A DNA stretch of 64,000 nucleotides from an uncultured Bacteroides sp. (GTDB lineage Bacteria; Bacteroidota; Bacteroidia; Bacteroidales; Bacteroidaceae), in contig USLU01000001.1 of assembly GCA_900555635.1 (NCBI GenBank), positions 1 through 64,000 of the forward strand, in the 5' to 3' direction. Positions 25,205 through 33,796 of this stretch are shown here, in pieces. Made by a program: the position numbers and the translations under genes. Position 1 is the first letter of the stretch, and each line of letters starts with the position of its first letter. The notes below the pieces were generated by a model. It was given only the letters and a program-made list of their open reading frames with translations, was not told the origin of the DNA and made no database searches.

Positions 25205-25276
25205 CTTCTAGTGTTTTAAGTATCTAAAAATATTACTTTCCTTTTAGTACACATATATAGTACTGATTGTAAGGAT

Positions 25277-25317
25277 GATAACGCTGGTATGCCTTTTTGC
25301 TTTTATTAACCGTTATC
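25277..25317. promoter_or_regulatory. Inverted repeat GATAACG...CGTTATC in the uxaC-regulator region
   Basis: GATAACG (25277-25283) and CGTTATC (25311-25317) are inverted 7-mers with 27 bases between them, about three helical turns centre to centre. They sit between the divergent uxaC and LacI-type genes. They may be operator half-sites of that regulator; this is inference. Confidence 0.4.
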
Positions 25318-25340
25318 GAACACAAAAGTAGATATTTTAC

Positions 25341-25369
25341 TTGGAGAAGCAAAAGAATTCGTATCTTTG
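25341..25369 (+). promoter_or_regulatory. Promoter of the LacI-type regulator gene
   Basis: TTG (25341-25343), an 18-base gap and TATCTTTG (25362-25369) approximate the Bacteroides promoter; the start would be about 50 bases before the ATG. Confidence 0.6.
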
Positions 25370-25425
25370 CCGCAAATATTTATAATATTTAAGTATTAAA
25401 ACGCAGAACCTTTATCCCAAAGAAG

Positions 25426-26487
25426 ATGGAAAACAACAACTATACTATCAAAGATATAGCACGTATGGCCGGTGTGTCTGCCGGAACTGTTGACCGCGTA
25501 TTGCATAATCGTGGAGATGTTTCTGCTGCTAGTATGGAGAGGGTAAAGAAAGTTCTTGATGAAATAGAATATGAGCCTAATATGTTTGCCATAGGTTTGG
25601 CGGCTAAAAAACGTTACCACATAATTTGTATTATTCCTTATTATATAGAGCACGATTATTGGCATTCGGTGGTGCAAGGCATTGAACGTGCAGCTCAGGA
25701 ACTACGTCCGTTTAATGTATGCGTAGATTATGTATACTATCATCATGCCGACAAGCCTTCTTATGTAACAGCCTGTGAAACAGTGAAGGATGGAATGGCA
25801 GATGCTGTGCTGATAGCTCCCAACTTTCATAATGAAACCATGCAACTAGCTTTTTGTCTGGAAGAAAAACATATTCCATATGTATTTATTGACTTCAATA
25901 TAGAGCAAACACATCCGTTGTGCTATATCGGTCAGGATTCAAAGATTAGCGGTTCTATCGCTGCAAAGATTCTAATGCAATTCTATAAGAAAGGGCAGGA
26001 GGTTGTTCTATTCTTGAATAATCAGAAGAGTAGTCCGGCTGAAATCCAAATGCAACGTCGCATGGAAGGTTTCATGCAATACCTATCTGACGAACATAAC
26101 GATTTGGTAATTCATGATATTGTTCTTCAAAAGGAAAATGATGAAGCTAACCAATTCGTGTTGGATCGTTTTTTCGCCGAACATCCACAAGCTCTGCTGG
26201 GTGCTGTTTTCAACTCACGGGTGTATGAAGTGGCAAACTATTTGAATAAAAAAGGCAAACGAATGGAAGGTTTAGTGGGATATGATCTCTTGCGAAAGAA
26301 TGTAGAACATTTACAAAATGGCGTTGTAAACTATCTCATCGGGCAACGTCCGGGATTGCAAGGATATTGTGGCGTAAAGGCTTTATGTAATCATACGGTA
26401 TTCAAAAAAGCAGTGACTTCCGTTAAGTACATGCCCATTGATATTCTGATGAAAGAGAATATCGACTTCTATTTTGAATTTGAATAA
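25426..26487 (+). CDS. LacI-family transcriptional regulator of the uronate genes
   Basis: The product is 353 residues. The N-terminal headpiece YTIKDIARMAGVSAGTVDRVLHNRGDVS with KKVLDEIEYEPN is a standard LacI helix-turn-helix and hinge. Residues 65-350 are a periplasmic-binding-like ligand domain (YHIICIIPYYIEHDYWHSVVQGIE; VLFLNNQ; VGYDLLRKN). It lies between divergent uxaC and codirectional uxaB (36 bases apart), so a uronate or its product is a plausible inducer. It probably binds the divergent region, where an inverted GATAACG repeat is present. Confidence 0.9.
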   Translation: MENNNYTIKDIARMAGVSAGTVDRVLHNRGDVSAASMERVKKVLDEIEYEPNMFAIGLAAKKRYHIICIIPYYIEHDYWHSVVQGIERAAQELRPFNVCVDYVYYHHADKPSYVTACETVKDGMADAVLIAPNFHNETMQLAFCLEEKHIPYVFIDFNIEQTHPLCYIGQDSKISGSIAAKILMQFYKKGQEVVLFLNNQKSSPAEIQMQRRMEGFMQYLSDEHNDLVIHDIVLQKENDEANQFVLDRFFAEHPQALLGAVFNSRVYEVANYLNKKGKRMEGLVGYDLLRKNVEHLQNGVVNYLIGQRPGLQGYCGVKALCNHTVFKKAVTSVKYMPIDILMKENIDFYFEFE

Positions 26488-26523
26488 ACCAGAATCACAT
26501 CAATCATTTTAAATCATTTAGAA

Positions 26524-27963
26524 ATGAAAGCATTAAACAAAGAAACGGCTCCTAAAGTACAACGTCCGGAGCGAATTATCCAGTTCGGTGAAGGGAATTT
26601 CCTTCGTGCATTTGTTGACTGGATTATCTACAACATGAACCAAAAAACTGACTTCAACAGTAGTGTTGTCGTCGTGCAACCCATTGATAAAGGTATGGTA
26701 GACATGCTGAACGCTCAAGATAACCTCTATCATGTAAACCTGCAAGGCTTGGAGAAAGGTGAAACGATAAATAGTTTGACCCTGATCGATGTTATCAGCC
26801 GTTCGCTGAATCCTTATTCCCAAAACGCAGAATTCATGAAACTTGCCGAACAGCCTGACATGCGTTTTGTGATTTCCAATACAACAGAAGCCGGAATAGC
26901 ATTCGATCCTTCGTGTAAGCTGACAGATGCTCCCGCTTCCTCATATCCGGGGAAACTCACCCAGTTGCTTTATCACCGTTTCAAAACCTTTCATGGTGAC
27001 AAAACTAAAGGTCTGATTATTTTCCCTTGCGAACTGATCTTCTTGAACGGGCATAAATTGAAAGAAACCATCTATCAATATATTGAATTATGGCAATTGG
27101 GTGATGAATTCAAAACTTGGTTTGAAGAGGCTTGCGGAGTCTACGCAACTTTGGTCGACCGTATTGTACCGGGATTTCCACGAAAAGATATTGCTGCCAT
27201 TAAAGAGAAATTGCAATATGATGACAACTTGGTAGTGCAGGCAGAGATATTCCACTTGTGGGTTATTGAAGCTCCGCAGGAAGTCGCCAAAGAATTCCCC
27301 GCCGATAAAGCCGGTTTGAACGTATTGTTTGTTCCTTCCGAAGAACCGTATCACGAAAGAAAAGTAACACTCTTGAATGGTCCGCACACCGTATTGTCTC
27401 CCGTAGCCTATTTGTCAGGTGTGAATATCGTTCGCGATGCCTGTGAGCATCCTGTGATTGGCAAATACATTCACAAAGTGATGTTCGAAGAGTTAATGGA
27501 AACACTAAACTTGCCGAAAGACGAACTGAAAAAGTTTGCAGAAGATGTATTGGAACGTTTTAATAACCCGTTTGTCGACCATGCCGTTACCAGTATTATG
27601 CTGAACTCTTTCCCGAAATACCAGACTCGCGATCTACCCGGTCTGAAGACCTATTTGCAACGTAAAGGAGAACTGCCTAAAGGATTGGTTCTTGGTTTGG
27701 CAGCTATCATCATGTACTACAAAGGTGGGCTTCGTGAAGACGGTGCGGAAATCATGCCGAATGATGCTCCGGAAATTATGCAATTACTGAAAGATTTATG
27801 GGCAACAGGTGATACCCGGAAGGTAACAGAAGGTGTTCTTGGCGCGACCGCTATTTGGGGAGAAGACTTGAATGCCATTCAGGGGCTTACGGTTGCTATA
27901 AAAGCAGATTTAGATTCTATCCAAGCTAAAGGTATGTTAGAAACCGTAAAAGGAATTCTCTAA
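26524..27963 (+). CDS. uxaB: Tagaturonate reductase (altronate oxidoreductase)
   Basis: The product is 479 residues, as expected for the mannitol-dehydrogenase-like UxaB. It reduces tagaturonate to altronate with NADH. The cofactor fold appears as IIQFGEGNFLRAFVDWIIYNMN, later FVISNTTEAGIAFDP. KVTLLNGPHTVLSPVAYLSG contains the catalytic Lys-Xn-Asn-Xn-His arrangement of polyol dehydrogenases, and FNNPFVDHAVTSIMLNSFPKYQTRDLPGL the conserved C-terminal half. It follows the regulator gene by 36 bases and works directly after UxaC in galacturonate breakdown. Confidence 0.96.
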   Translation: MKALNKETAPKVQRPERIIQFGEGNFLRAFVDWIIYNMNQKTDFNSSVVVVQPIDKGMVDMLNAQDNLYHVNLQGLEKGETINSLTLIDVISRSLNPYSQNAEFMKLAEQPDMRFVISNTTEAGIAFDPSCKLTDAPASSYPGKLTQLLYHRFKTFHGDKTKGLIIFPCELIFLNGHKLKETIYQYIELWQLGDEFKTWFEEACGVYATLVDRIVPGFPRKDIAAIKEKLQYDDNLVVQAEIFHLWVIEAPQEVAKEFPADKAGLNVLFVPSEEPYHERKVTLLNGPHTVLSPVAYLSGVNIVRDACEHPVIGKYIHKVMFEELMETLNLPKDELKKFAEDVLERFNNPFVDHAVTSIMLNSFPKYQTRDLPGLKTYLQRKGELPKGLVLGLAAIIMYYKGGLREDGAEIMPNDAPEIMQLLKDLWATGDTRKVTEGVLGATAIWGEDLNAIQGLTVAIKADLDSIQAKGMLETVKGIL

Positions 27964-28089
27964 TCATAAGATCAGAAATGTGAGCGATTATCGATCTCAA
28001 GCTTCGGGTAAAAGGCACAAAATGCTGCTTCCTTTTATCCTTTTCAGTCATTGATAATGTCACTTTGCTTGATCTGCAACCTCGTTTTT

Positions 28090-28177
28090 CATATGCGGGC
28101 TCTACGGGGGACAATTGGCAACCGTTCGGCCCGCATATGGCAACCGTAGAGCCCCCAATTGTAAAACGAAGTTTTGC
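28090..28177. repeat. 22-bp periodic array with alternating CATATG/CAATTG (array 2)
   Basis: Four 22-bp units begin at 28090, 28112, 28134 and 28156 with CATATG, CAATTG, CATATG and CAATTG, each a 6-bp palindrome. Inner parts are related in inverse orientation: GGGCTCTACGG (28097-28107) complements CCGTAGAGCCC (28144-28154), CATATGCGGGC (28090-28100) complements GCCCGCATATG (28129-28139), and ACAATTGG (28111-28118) complements CCAATTGT (28155-28162). Pairings cross, so only alternative folds can form. GGCAACCGT occurs twice, 22 bases apart. It lies between convergent genes, so it is not an obvious promoter region. The rest of the 333-base gap holds only the hairpin at 28195. Confidence 0.75.
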
Positions 28178-28194
28178 AATGTTCATTGAAAGCA

Positions 28195-28231
28195 AATAGA
28201 CCATACAAAACAAGTTCTTGTATGGTCTATT
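28195..28231. terminator. Terminator hairpin between uxaB and the FHA gene
   Basis: AATAGACCATACAA and TTGTATGGTCTATT form a perfect 14-bp stem with a nine-base loop. U-runs are short on both sides, so efficiency is uncertain. Confidence 0.65.
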
Positions 28232-28296
28232 GGGATATTTTCCTTGTAGCTTCCGGAAGCTAATGCCTGGGCTTTATTTTTTGATTGCAAGTTATT

Positions 28297-28818
28297 TCAT
28301 TCTGCACCACGCAAGATGAAAGTAGTTGCTCCAATGGTGACGATGGCGCCATCTTCAATGCGTATACGGTCTTTATCCCCTAAAATTTCATTGTTCAAGA
28401 AAGTACCCGTCAAACTGGGAGCATCGCGAAGGGTGTATACCAAATTGCCTTGCTTATTACGTTTTACATTGATTATGCAATGGCGGCGGTCCATACTCAT
28501 GTCAGAGCTTTCAATCGGAACATTGATAACTGTTCCTACGCAACGACGTCCAATAATGTTATCACCTTCTTGTAGCGGCAATACCTGTTTGAAACCAAAT
28601 ACATTCTCTATCACCGTAATGCTGCCAAAAGCTTCTTTGAATTCTGTCTCATCCAATTGCTCTTCTTTTTGGGGAACTTTCATTTTTGTCTTGCCCAAAC
28701 GAATGCTGAACTGTTTCTTGCACTGTTCGCAAACAAAAACCAACGACTGCCCTTCGGTGTATTTGGTTTCATCGAACGTTAAGTAATTCTCACATTTAGG
28801 ACAACGGATTCTTTTCAT
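28297..28818 (-). CDS. Zinc-ribbon and FHA domain protein
   Basis: The product is 173 residues. The N-terminus holds a zinc ribbon (CPKC at residues 5-8, CEQC near 31-34). After a linker, an FHA domain occupies about 80-172, with the phosphothreonine-binding marks IIGRRC (Gly-Arg), SSDMSMDRRHCIINV (Ser...Arg-His) and GTFLNNEIL (Asn). FHA domains read phosphothreonine on partner proteins. It follows the HU/SPOR gene by 21 bases, so the two are likely cotranscribed. No Ser/Thr kinase gene is in the window. Cytoplasmic, partner unknown. Confidence 0.88.
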   Translation of the reverse strand: MKRIRCPKCENYLTFDETKYTEGQSLVFVCEQCKKQFSIRLGKTKMKVPQKEEQLDETEFKEAFGSITVIENVFGFKQVLPLQEGDNIIGRRCVGTVINVPIESSDMSMDRRHCIINVKRNKQGNLVYTLRDAPSLTGTFLNNEILGDKDRIRIEDGAIVTIGATTFILRGAE

Positions 28819-28839
28819 TAGGTCTAAGAAGATTTATAA

Positions 28840-29895
28840 TTATTTTTTCAGCACCCATGCATTCTCATAGGTTCCATTTTGGCGAATTTTGTTCAAAGCC
28901 TGATACGCTTCTATTTCCGTATCGCAAGATTCGATGCTTACGCGCATCTTACCATCACCCACGATTGCCTTAGCACCGGAAAAACCTTTTTCAATCAATT
29001 GTTTAGCCATGGCTTCAGCATCTTTTTCTGTACCGACACTGGCAATAATGATATGATATTGTTGAGATGATACTGTTTTGGTTTCTACTTTCGAGGTTGT
29101 TGTATTGGTTTGTCTTACTTTTACCTCTTTTACGGCAACTGGGGTTATTGTTTTCTTTTTAGATTGCGCAGGCTTGGATTGGGCCGAACCTTGTGGAGCC
29201 CCGGTTGCTTGGCGAACAATAATAGGTGTAATAGCAAGCGATTTACTTTCAATTTTCTCAAAAAGTTCACTAGGAAGCAGCTGCGCATAGTTACCTTCAA
29301 TCACTTCCGTATTTTCTATCGGAGCGGAAAGGAAGAAAAAGAGAGCGACTACCGCTATCATAGCTACTGCATTAGACAGGTAAGAGTAATTGATATTGAT
29401 TTCAAACTTCCGTTTTTCCTCTTTGATAGCGGGCAAGGTGGTAGCGATCTTTTCAGGTGTAGTTTTTTCTAATGCAGTCAATTCTTGCATCTCGAAGCTA
29501 TCCAAACCATATAAATGAGGAGTTGTAATCTTATTATCGTAAGGTACGAAGTCATAGGTGCCATGGATGGAGTATCGCAATTCGCCGACATTAACCAAGT
29601 CTACTTTGCCTTCTTCGTGAAGTGCAGCGGATAGCTTGCTAACTTCCTTATCAACGATTTTCGTTGCATCTGAAAAGTTGGTGCCATATACTGCCATATA
29701 AGACTGTACCAGTAAACCGTCGTTCATCTTCAACTGAGAATTAAAACCTATTATTCGGGTGGGAGGCAAGAATATATTTTCTTCCGCCACTCTCATTGCC
29801 GGTGTATAGTGTGCTACAAATCCACCCAAACCCGGAACAATGACACAATCATTCTCTAGTAATAAGACTTCTATATGTTTTGCTAATTCAATCAT
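28840..29895 (-). CDS. HU-CCDC81-like / SPOR domain membrane protein
   Basis: The product is 351 residues. Residues 1-130 (IELAKHIEVLLLENDCVIVPGLGGFVAHYTPA...RIIGFNSQLKMNDGLLVQSYM) match the bacterial HU-CCDC81 family, related to nucleoid protein HU. One membrane segment lies near 173-192. A Ser/Lys/Thr-rich linker leads to a SPOR domain (about 275-350: YHIIIASVGTEKDAEAMAKQLIEKG), which binds denuded septal peptidoglycan. The protein should therefore span the inner membrane with an HU-like fold in the cytoplasm and SPOR in the periplasm. It is upstream of the FHA gene. A role at the division septum is inference. A TACTTTTG box ends four bases before the ATG. Confidence 0.85.
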   Translation of the reverse strand: MIELAKHIEVLLLENDCVIVPGLGGFVAHYTPAMRVAEENIFLPPTRIIGFNSQLKMNDGLLVQSYMAVYGTNFSDATKIVDKEVSKLSAALHEEGKVDLVNVGELRYSIHGTYDFVPYDNKITTPHLYGLDSFEMQELTALEKTTPEKIATTLPAIKEEKRKFEININYSYLSNAVAMIAVVALFFFLSAPIENTEVIEGNYAQLLPSELFEKIESKSLAITPIIVRQATGAPQGSAQSKPAQSKKKTITPVAVKEVKVRQTNTTTSKVETKTVSSQQYHIIIASVGTEKDAEAMAKQLIEKGFSGAKAIVGDGKMRVSIESCDTEIEAYQALNKIRQNGTYENAWVLKK

Positions 29896-29960
29896 GCTGC
29901 AAAAGTAGCTGAAATATCGGATATACGCTAGTTTCAGAGGTTTTTCTTATTAACAAATTA

Positions 29961-30962
29961 TCAACAAGCATTATTGCCTGGTTCGATATCCATGGGATAT
30001 TGTACTCCCCACTCACTACGTAACTCATCTAGTATCTGCATAATACGTAACGTTTCTTCATGGGGCATATCCCTAGTCTCGAGCGCACCTTCCTGTAAAG
30101 CTTTGATGGAAGCTTCCACTTCATATTCGTAGCCACTAATTTGAGGTGGGCAATGAAACTGTTTTATAATCTCATGTCCTTTTGAATAAACGGTGGCTTG
30201 CTGCGGATTGTTTATGTTATCCACGATAATATACCCTTTATCTCCCGATATCACTCCATGTCTGTCTCCGGCACAAAGCATGCTGCTTTGCATAACAGCC
30301 ATCTTTCCATCTTTAAAACGGAAGGTAATGCTGTTCTGCGCATCAACGCCATATTCATTTTTCACGCAAGCGGATGTTATATTTTCTACATCATTACCGA
30401 ATGCCATTAATGCAAAATTGATAGGGTAAACTCCTAAATCGAGCAAAGCACCTCCGGCTAATTCCGGCTTGAATAAACGTTCTTTATGTGCAACAGCATA
30501 GCTTAATCCGGCTGTTAACATTGAGGGGGTACCTATTATCCCGTCATCGAGCAACTGTCGAATTGTTTTAGAAAGTGGCATGAAGCGGGTCCAAATAGCT
30601 TCTGTGATAAATACTTTTTTCTCTTTAGCCAGCTTCAGCAGGGCTTTTGCCTGACGGGCATTAGCTGTAAATGCCTTCTCACACAATACGGGTTTGCCGT
30701 GCTCAATGCAGAGCCGGGCATGCTCATAATGCAGGGAGTGGGGAGTAGCGATGTAAACTAAATCAACTTCGCTATCAGCAACCAACTCTTCGTATGATCC
30801 ATAGGCATGAGGGACATTAAATTTGTCGGCAAATGAACGTGCTTTCTCCAATTGACGCGATGCGATGCCGTAAACTATGGCATTCTCCATTCTATTTAAA
30901 GTATCAGCCATTTTCTGTGCAATGCTTCCTGCACCAATAATTCCTACTTTACATATATTCAT
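29961..30962 (-). CDS. Gfo/Idh/MocA family oxidoreductase
   Basis: The product is 333 residues from ATG 30962 (MNICKVGIIGAGSIAQKMADTL); an upstream in-frame ATG adds 20 residues without family similarity and is less likely. The Rossmann motif GAGSIA binds NAD(P). VYIATPHSLHYEHARLCIEHGKPVLCEKAFTAN contains the conserved Glu-Lys of the active site, and GGALLDLGVYPINFALMAFG the GXXXDXGXXY...H-like motif. Such enzymes oxidise or reduce sugar rings or inositol; this one resembles trans-dihydrodiol dehydrogenase-like members. It stands alone, divergent from rfbC. Substrate unknown. Confidence 0.9.
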   Translation of the reverse strand: MNICKVGIIGAGSIAQKMADTLNRMENAIVYGIASRQLEKARSFADKFNVPHAYGSYEELVADSEVDLVYIATPHSLHYEHARLCIEHGKPVLCEKAFTANARQAKALLKLAKEKKVFITEAIWTRFMPLSKTIRQLLDDGIIGTPSMLTAGLSYAVAHKERLFKPELAGGALLDLGVYPINFALMAFGNDVENITSACVKNEYGVDAQNSITFRFKDGKMAVMQSSMLCAGDRHGVISGDKGYIIVDNINNPQQATVYSKGHEIIKQFHCPPQISGYEYEVEASIKALQEGALETRDMPHEETLRIMQILDELRSEWGVQYPMDIEPGNNAC

Positions 30963-31047
30963 ACTATATGATTTATTGCGGTGGGTAACATTTGCAAAGA
31001 TAAGAAACTCCTCAGTATACAATACCCAATATATTAGAATTTTTTCC

Positions 31048-31055
31048 TACTTTTG
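31048..31055 (+). promoter_or_regulatory. -7 promoter element before rfbC
   Basis: TACTTTTG fits TAnnTTTG, about 60 bases before the rfbC ATG. No good -33 box was seen. Confidence 0.45.
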
Positions 31056-31113
31056 CACAGTTTTACCGGCTTACTGCTAATTGAAGGGAAGCGATTTATA
31101 AAACATTTTGAAA

Positions 31114-31662
31114 ATGAAATACATACAAACTGAAATTGACGGCGTTTGGCTGATTGAGCCCAAAGTATTTAATGATGCACGCGGATACTTTATGGAAGCA
31201 TTTAAAGAGGAAGAGTTTCGTGCACATATCGGAGACGTACATTTTATACAAGATAATGAATCGAAATCTTCTTTCGGAGTACTTCGCGGATTGCATTATC
31301 AGAAAGGTGAGTGCAGTCAGGCCAAATTGGTACGTGTGCTTAAAGGTAAAGTATTGGATGTTGCCATTGATTTGCGCCAGTCTTCTCCTACCTTCGGTAA
31401 ATACGTCAGTGTGGAACTGAGTGAAGAGAATAAACGTCAATTCTTTATTCCGCGTGGATTTGCTCATGGATTTTTGGTATTGAGTGATGAAGCGGTCTTT
31501 ACTTATAAAGTGGACAATGCATATGCGCCTCATGCCGAAGCTTCGATTCGGTTTAACGACGAAACGATAGGCATTGAATGGCCCATTCCGGAAGAACAGC
31601 TTTTATTATCAGAAAAAGATGGAGATGCCGTATCTTTCAAAGATGCGGAATATTATAAGTAA
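31114..31662 (+). CDS. rfbC: dTDP-4-dehydrorhamnose 3,5-epimerase
   Basis: The product is 182 residues from ATG 31114; a TTG two codons earlier is an unlikely start. It epimerises C3 and C5 of the keto sugar in dTDP-rhamnose synthesis. Family marks are DARGYFMEAF, FIQDNESKSSFGVLRGLHYQKG (with the catalytic His), VLDVAIDLRQSSPTFG and FIPRGFAHGFLVLSDEAVFTYK. The other rhamnose genes (rfbA, rfbB, rfbD) are not adjacent. It precedes ugd by three bases, so both belong to a nucleotide-sugar operon for surface polysaccharide. Confidence 0.95.
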   Translation: MKYIQTEIDGVWLIEPKVFNDARGYFMEAFKEEEFRAHIGDVHFIQDNESKSSFGVLRGLHYQKGECSQAKLVRVLKGKVLDVAIDLRQSSPTFGKYVSVELSEENKRQFFIPRGFAHGFLVLSDEAVFTYKVDNAYAPHAEASIRFNDETIGIEWPIPEEQLLLSEKDGDAVSFKDAEYYK

Positions 31663-31665
31663 ACT

Positions 31666-32979
31666 ATGAAAATAGCCATCGTCGGTACAGGATATGTCGG
31701 TTTGGTAACCGGCACCTGTTTTGCAGAAATTGGAGTCAACGTTATTTGCGTAGACACTAACAGTGAGAAAATAGAATCTCTAAGGAAAGGTATTATTCCA
31801 ATCTATGAAACCGGATTGGAGGAGATGGTCAATCGCAATGCCAAAGCCGGACGATTGAAATTTACTACTTCTTTGGAAGGTTGTCTCAATGAAGTGGACG
31901 TTATATTTAGTGCCGTGGGTACCCCACCTGACGAAGATGGAAGTGCTGATCTCAGCTATGTGCTTGAAGTTGCCCGTACTATCGGACGCAACATGCAAAA
32001 ATATGTATTAGTAGTTACCAAGAGTACCGTACCTGTAGGTACTGCCAAGAAGGTGCGCGCCGCCATTCAAGAGGAATTAGATAAGAGAGGAGCCAAAATA
32101 GAATTTGATGTTGCTTCTAATCCGGAGTTCTTGAAAGAAGGTAATGCAGTCAGCGATTTTATGAGTCCCGACCGAGTTGTGGTAGGAGTGGAATCGGAAC
32201 GTGCGCAAAAGATAATGAGTAAACTCTATAAACCATTTCTGCTGAATAACTTCCGGGTTATTTTTATGGATATTCCTTCTGCTGAAATGACTAAATATGC
32301 CGCCAACTCAATGCTTGCCACCCGTATTAGTTTTATGAATGACATTGCCAATCTATGTGAAATGGTTGGTGCAGACGTAAATATGGTGCGAAGTGGAATT
32401 GGATCTGATACTCGCATCGGGCGCAAATTTCTATATCCCGGCATAGGTTATGGTGGCTCTTGTTTTCCCAAAGATGTGAAGGCTTTGATTAAGACTGCCG
32501 AACAGAATGGTTATCAGATGCGTGTGCTGCAAGCTGTGGAGGAAGTAAATGAAATCCAAAAAAGTATATTGTTCGAGAAATTATTGAAACTTTTCGACAA
32601 CAACTTACAAGGTAAAACTGTTGCTTTGTGGGGATTAGCTTTCAAACCTGAAACCGACGACATGCGCGAAGCTCCGGCTTTGGTACTTATTGGCAAATTA
32701 TTAGAGGCTGGATGTAAAATACGTGCATACGACCCTGCTGCTATGACTGAATGTCGCCGTAGAATAGGGGAGAGCATTTATTATGCCAGTGATATGTATG
32801 ATGCCGCCTTGGATGCGGATGTGTTAATGCTGGTAACAGAATGGAAAGAGTTCCGTCTTCCTTCATGGGCGGTCATTAAGAAAACAATGAACCAGCCTAT
32901 TGTTTTGGATGGTCGTAATATCTACGACAAGAAAGAAATGGAAGAACAAGGGTTTGTTTATCGTTGTATAGGTAAATAA
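31666..32979 (+). CDS. ugd: UDP-glucose 6-dehydrogenase
   Basis: The product is 437 residues. It oxidises UDP-glucose twice with NAD to UDP-glucuronate. It shows the N-terminal Rossmann GTGYVGLVTGTCFAEIG, VTKSTVPVGTAKKV, SNPEFLKEGNAVSDFMSPDRVVVG, the lysine in AEMTKYAANSMLA, and the catalytic Cys266 in GYGGSCFPKD. The C-terminal UDP-binding half contains WGLAFKPETDDMREAP. It follows rfbC at once, and a lipoprotein gene begins 17 bases after it. Confidence 0.96.
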   Translation: MKIAIVGTGYVGLVTGTCFAEIGVNVICVDTNSEKIESLRKGIIPIYETGLEEMVNRNAKAGRLKFTTSLEGCLNEVDVIFSAVGTPPDEDGSADLSYVLEVARTIGRNMQKYVLVVTKSTVPVGTAKKVRAAIQEELDKRGAKIEFDVASNPEFLKEGNAVSDFMSPDRVVVGVESERAQKIMSKLYKPFLLNNFRVIFMDIPSAEMTKYAANSMLATRISFMNDIANLCEMVGADVNMVRSGIGSDTRIGRKFLYPGIGYGGSCFPKDVKALIKTAEQNGYQMRVLQAVEEVNEIQKSILFEKLLKLFDNNLQGKTVALWGLAFKPETDDMREAPALVLIGKLLEAGCKIRAYDPAAMTECRRRIGESIYYASDMYDAALDADVLMLVTEWKEFRLPSWAVIKKTMNQPIVLDGRNIYDKKEMEEQGFVYRCIGK

Positions 32980-32996
32980 GAGAGGAGAATTTGTGC

Positions 32997-33785
32997 ATGA
33001 GAGGGTTTGTCTTTGGATTATTTTTTATCGTTCTGCTTGCTGCATGTGGTGGTAAGCAGGGTGCGGAGCCGACAGAGAATCTTACTGCCAAAGAATTATT
33101 GCAAGGTATCTGGGTGGATGATGATACCGAAATGGCTTTAATGCGAATTGAAGGAGATACAATCTATTATGCTGATCCGCTAAGTGTACCCGTTGCTTTT
33201 AAAATAGTACAAGATACATTATATGTTTATGGTAACGAAACAGTTGCCTATAAAATTGACCGACAGGCAGAGTCTAGTTTTTGGTTTCATTCCTTGGCCG
33301 ATGAAATTGTAAAACTACATAAGTCGGAAAATGCTGAAGACTCATTAACGTTTGCTAATCGTGAGGTAGAAGTAATTCCTACCACACCTGAGGTCCTTAA
33401 AAAGGATAGTATAGTAATGTATAAGGGTACTAGATACAGAGGATATGTATATATCAATCCGTCTAAGATGAAGGTATTCAAAACATCTTATTCTGAAAAC
33501 GGATATAGTGTAGACAATGTATATTATGATAACGTAATACACATCTGTGTTTATGAAGGCAAGAAAATGTTGTATGGCCAGGATATTACGAAGCAGATGT
33601 TTAAGGATGTATTTACTGATGATTTCCTAAATCAAACAATTCTTGCCGATATGAATTTTGTAGGAGTAGACAACAAAGGATATCATTATCAAGCTACTCT
33701 CGGCATTCCCGAAAGTTCTGTATACAACCTGATAAATATGACGATTGACTTTAATAATAAGGTGAGCATAAAAAAAGCGGAATAA
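32997..33785 (+). CDS. Lipoprotein, probably DUF4738-like
   Basis: The product is 262 residues from ATG 32997, which has AGAGGAG about ten bases upstream; an earlier TTG is less likely. It begins with a lipoprotein signal (MRGFVFGLFFIVLLAACGG, Cys17). The mature part begins with KELLQGIWVDDDTEMALMRIEGDTIYYADP, a lipocalin-like opening, and ends in a beta-rich domain (QATLGIPESSVYNLINMTIDFNN). I recall such Bacteroides lipoproteins as DUF4738, without certainty. It is last in the rfbC-ugd operon; its stop lies in the loop of a terminator. Function unknown. Confidence 0.75.
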   Translation: MRGFVFGLFFIVLLAACGGKQGAEPTENLTAKELLQGIWVDDDTEMALMRIEGDTIYYADPLSVPVAFKIVQDTLYVYGNETVAYKIDRQAESSFWFHSLADEIVKLHKSENAEDSLTFANREVEVIPTTPEVLKKDSIVMYKGTRYRGYVYINPSKMKVFKTSYSENGYSVDNVYYDNVIHICVYEGKKMLYGQDITKQMFKDVFTDDFLNQTILADMNFVGVDNKGYHYQATLGIPESSVYNLINMTIDFNNKVSIKKAE

Positions 33786-33796
33786 ATCCGCCTTTT
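33773..33796. terminator. Short terminator containing the lipoprotein stop codon
   Basis: GCGGA and TCCGC pair around ATAAA, with A-run before and T-run after, so it can work both ways. The stop codon TAA (33783-33785) lies in the loop. Confidence 0.65.

Noticed and set aside
30963..31022. Longer N-terminus of the Gfo/Idh protein
   Set aside because: The extra 20 residues lack family similarity; the Rossmann fold starts right after the ATG at 30962.
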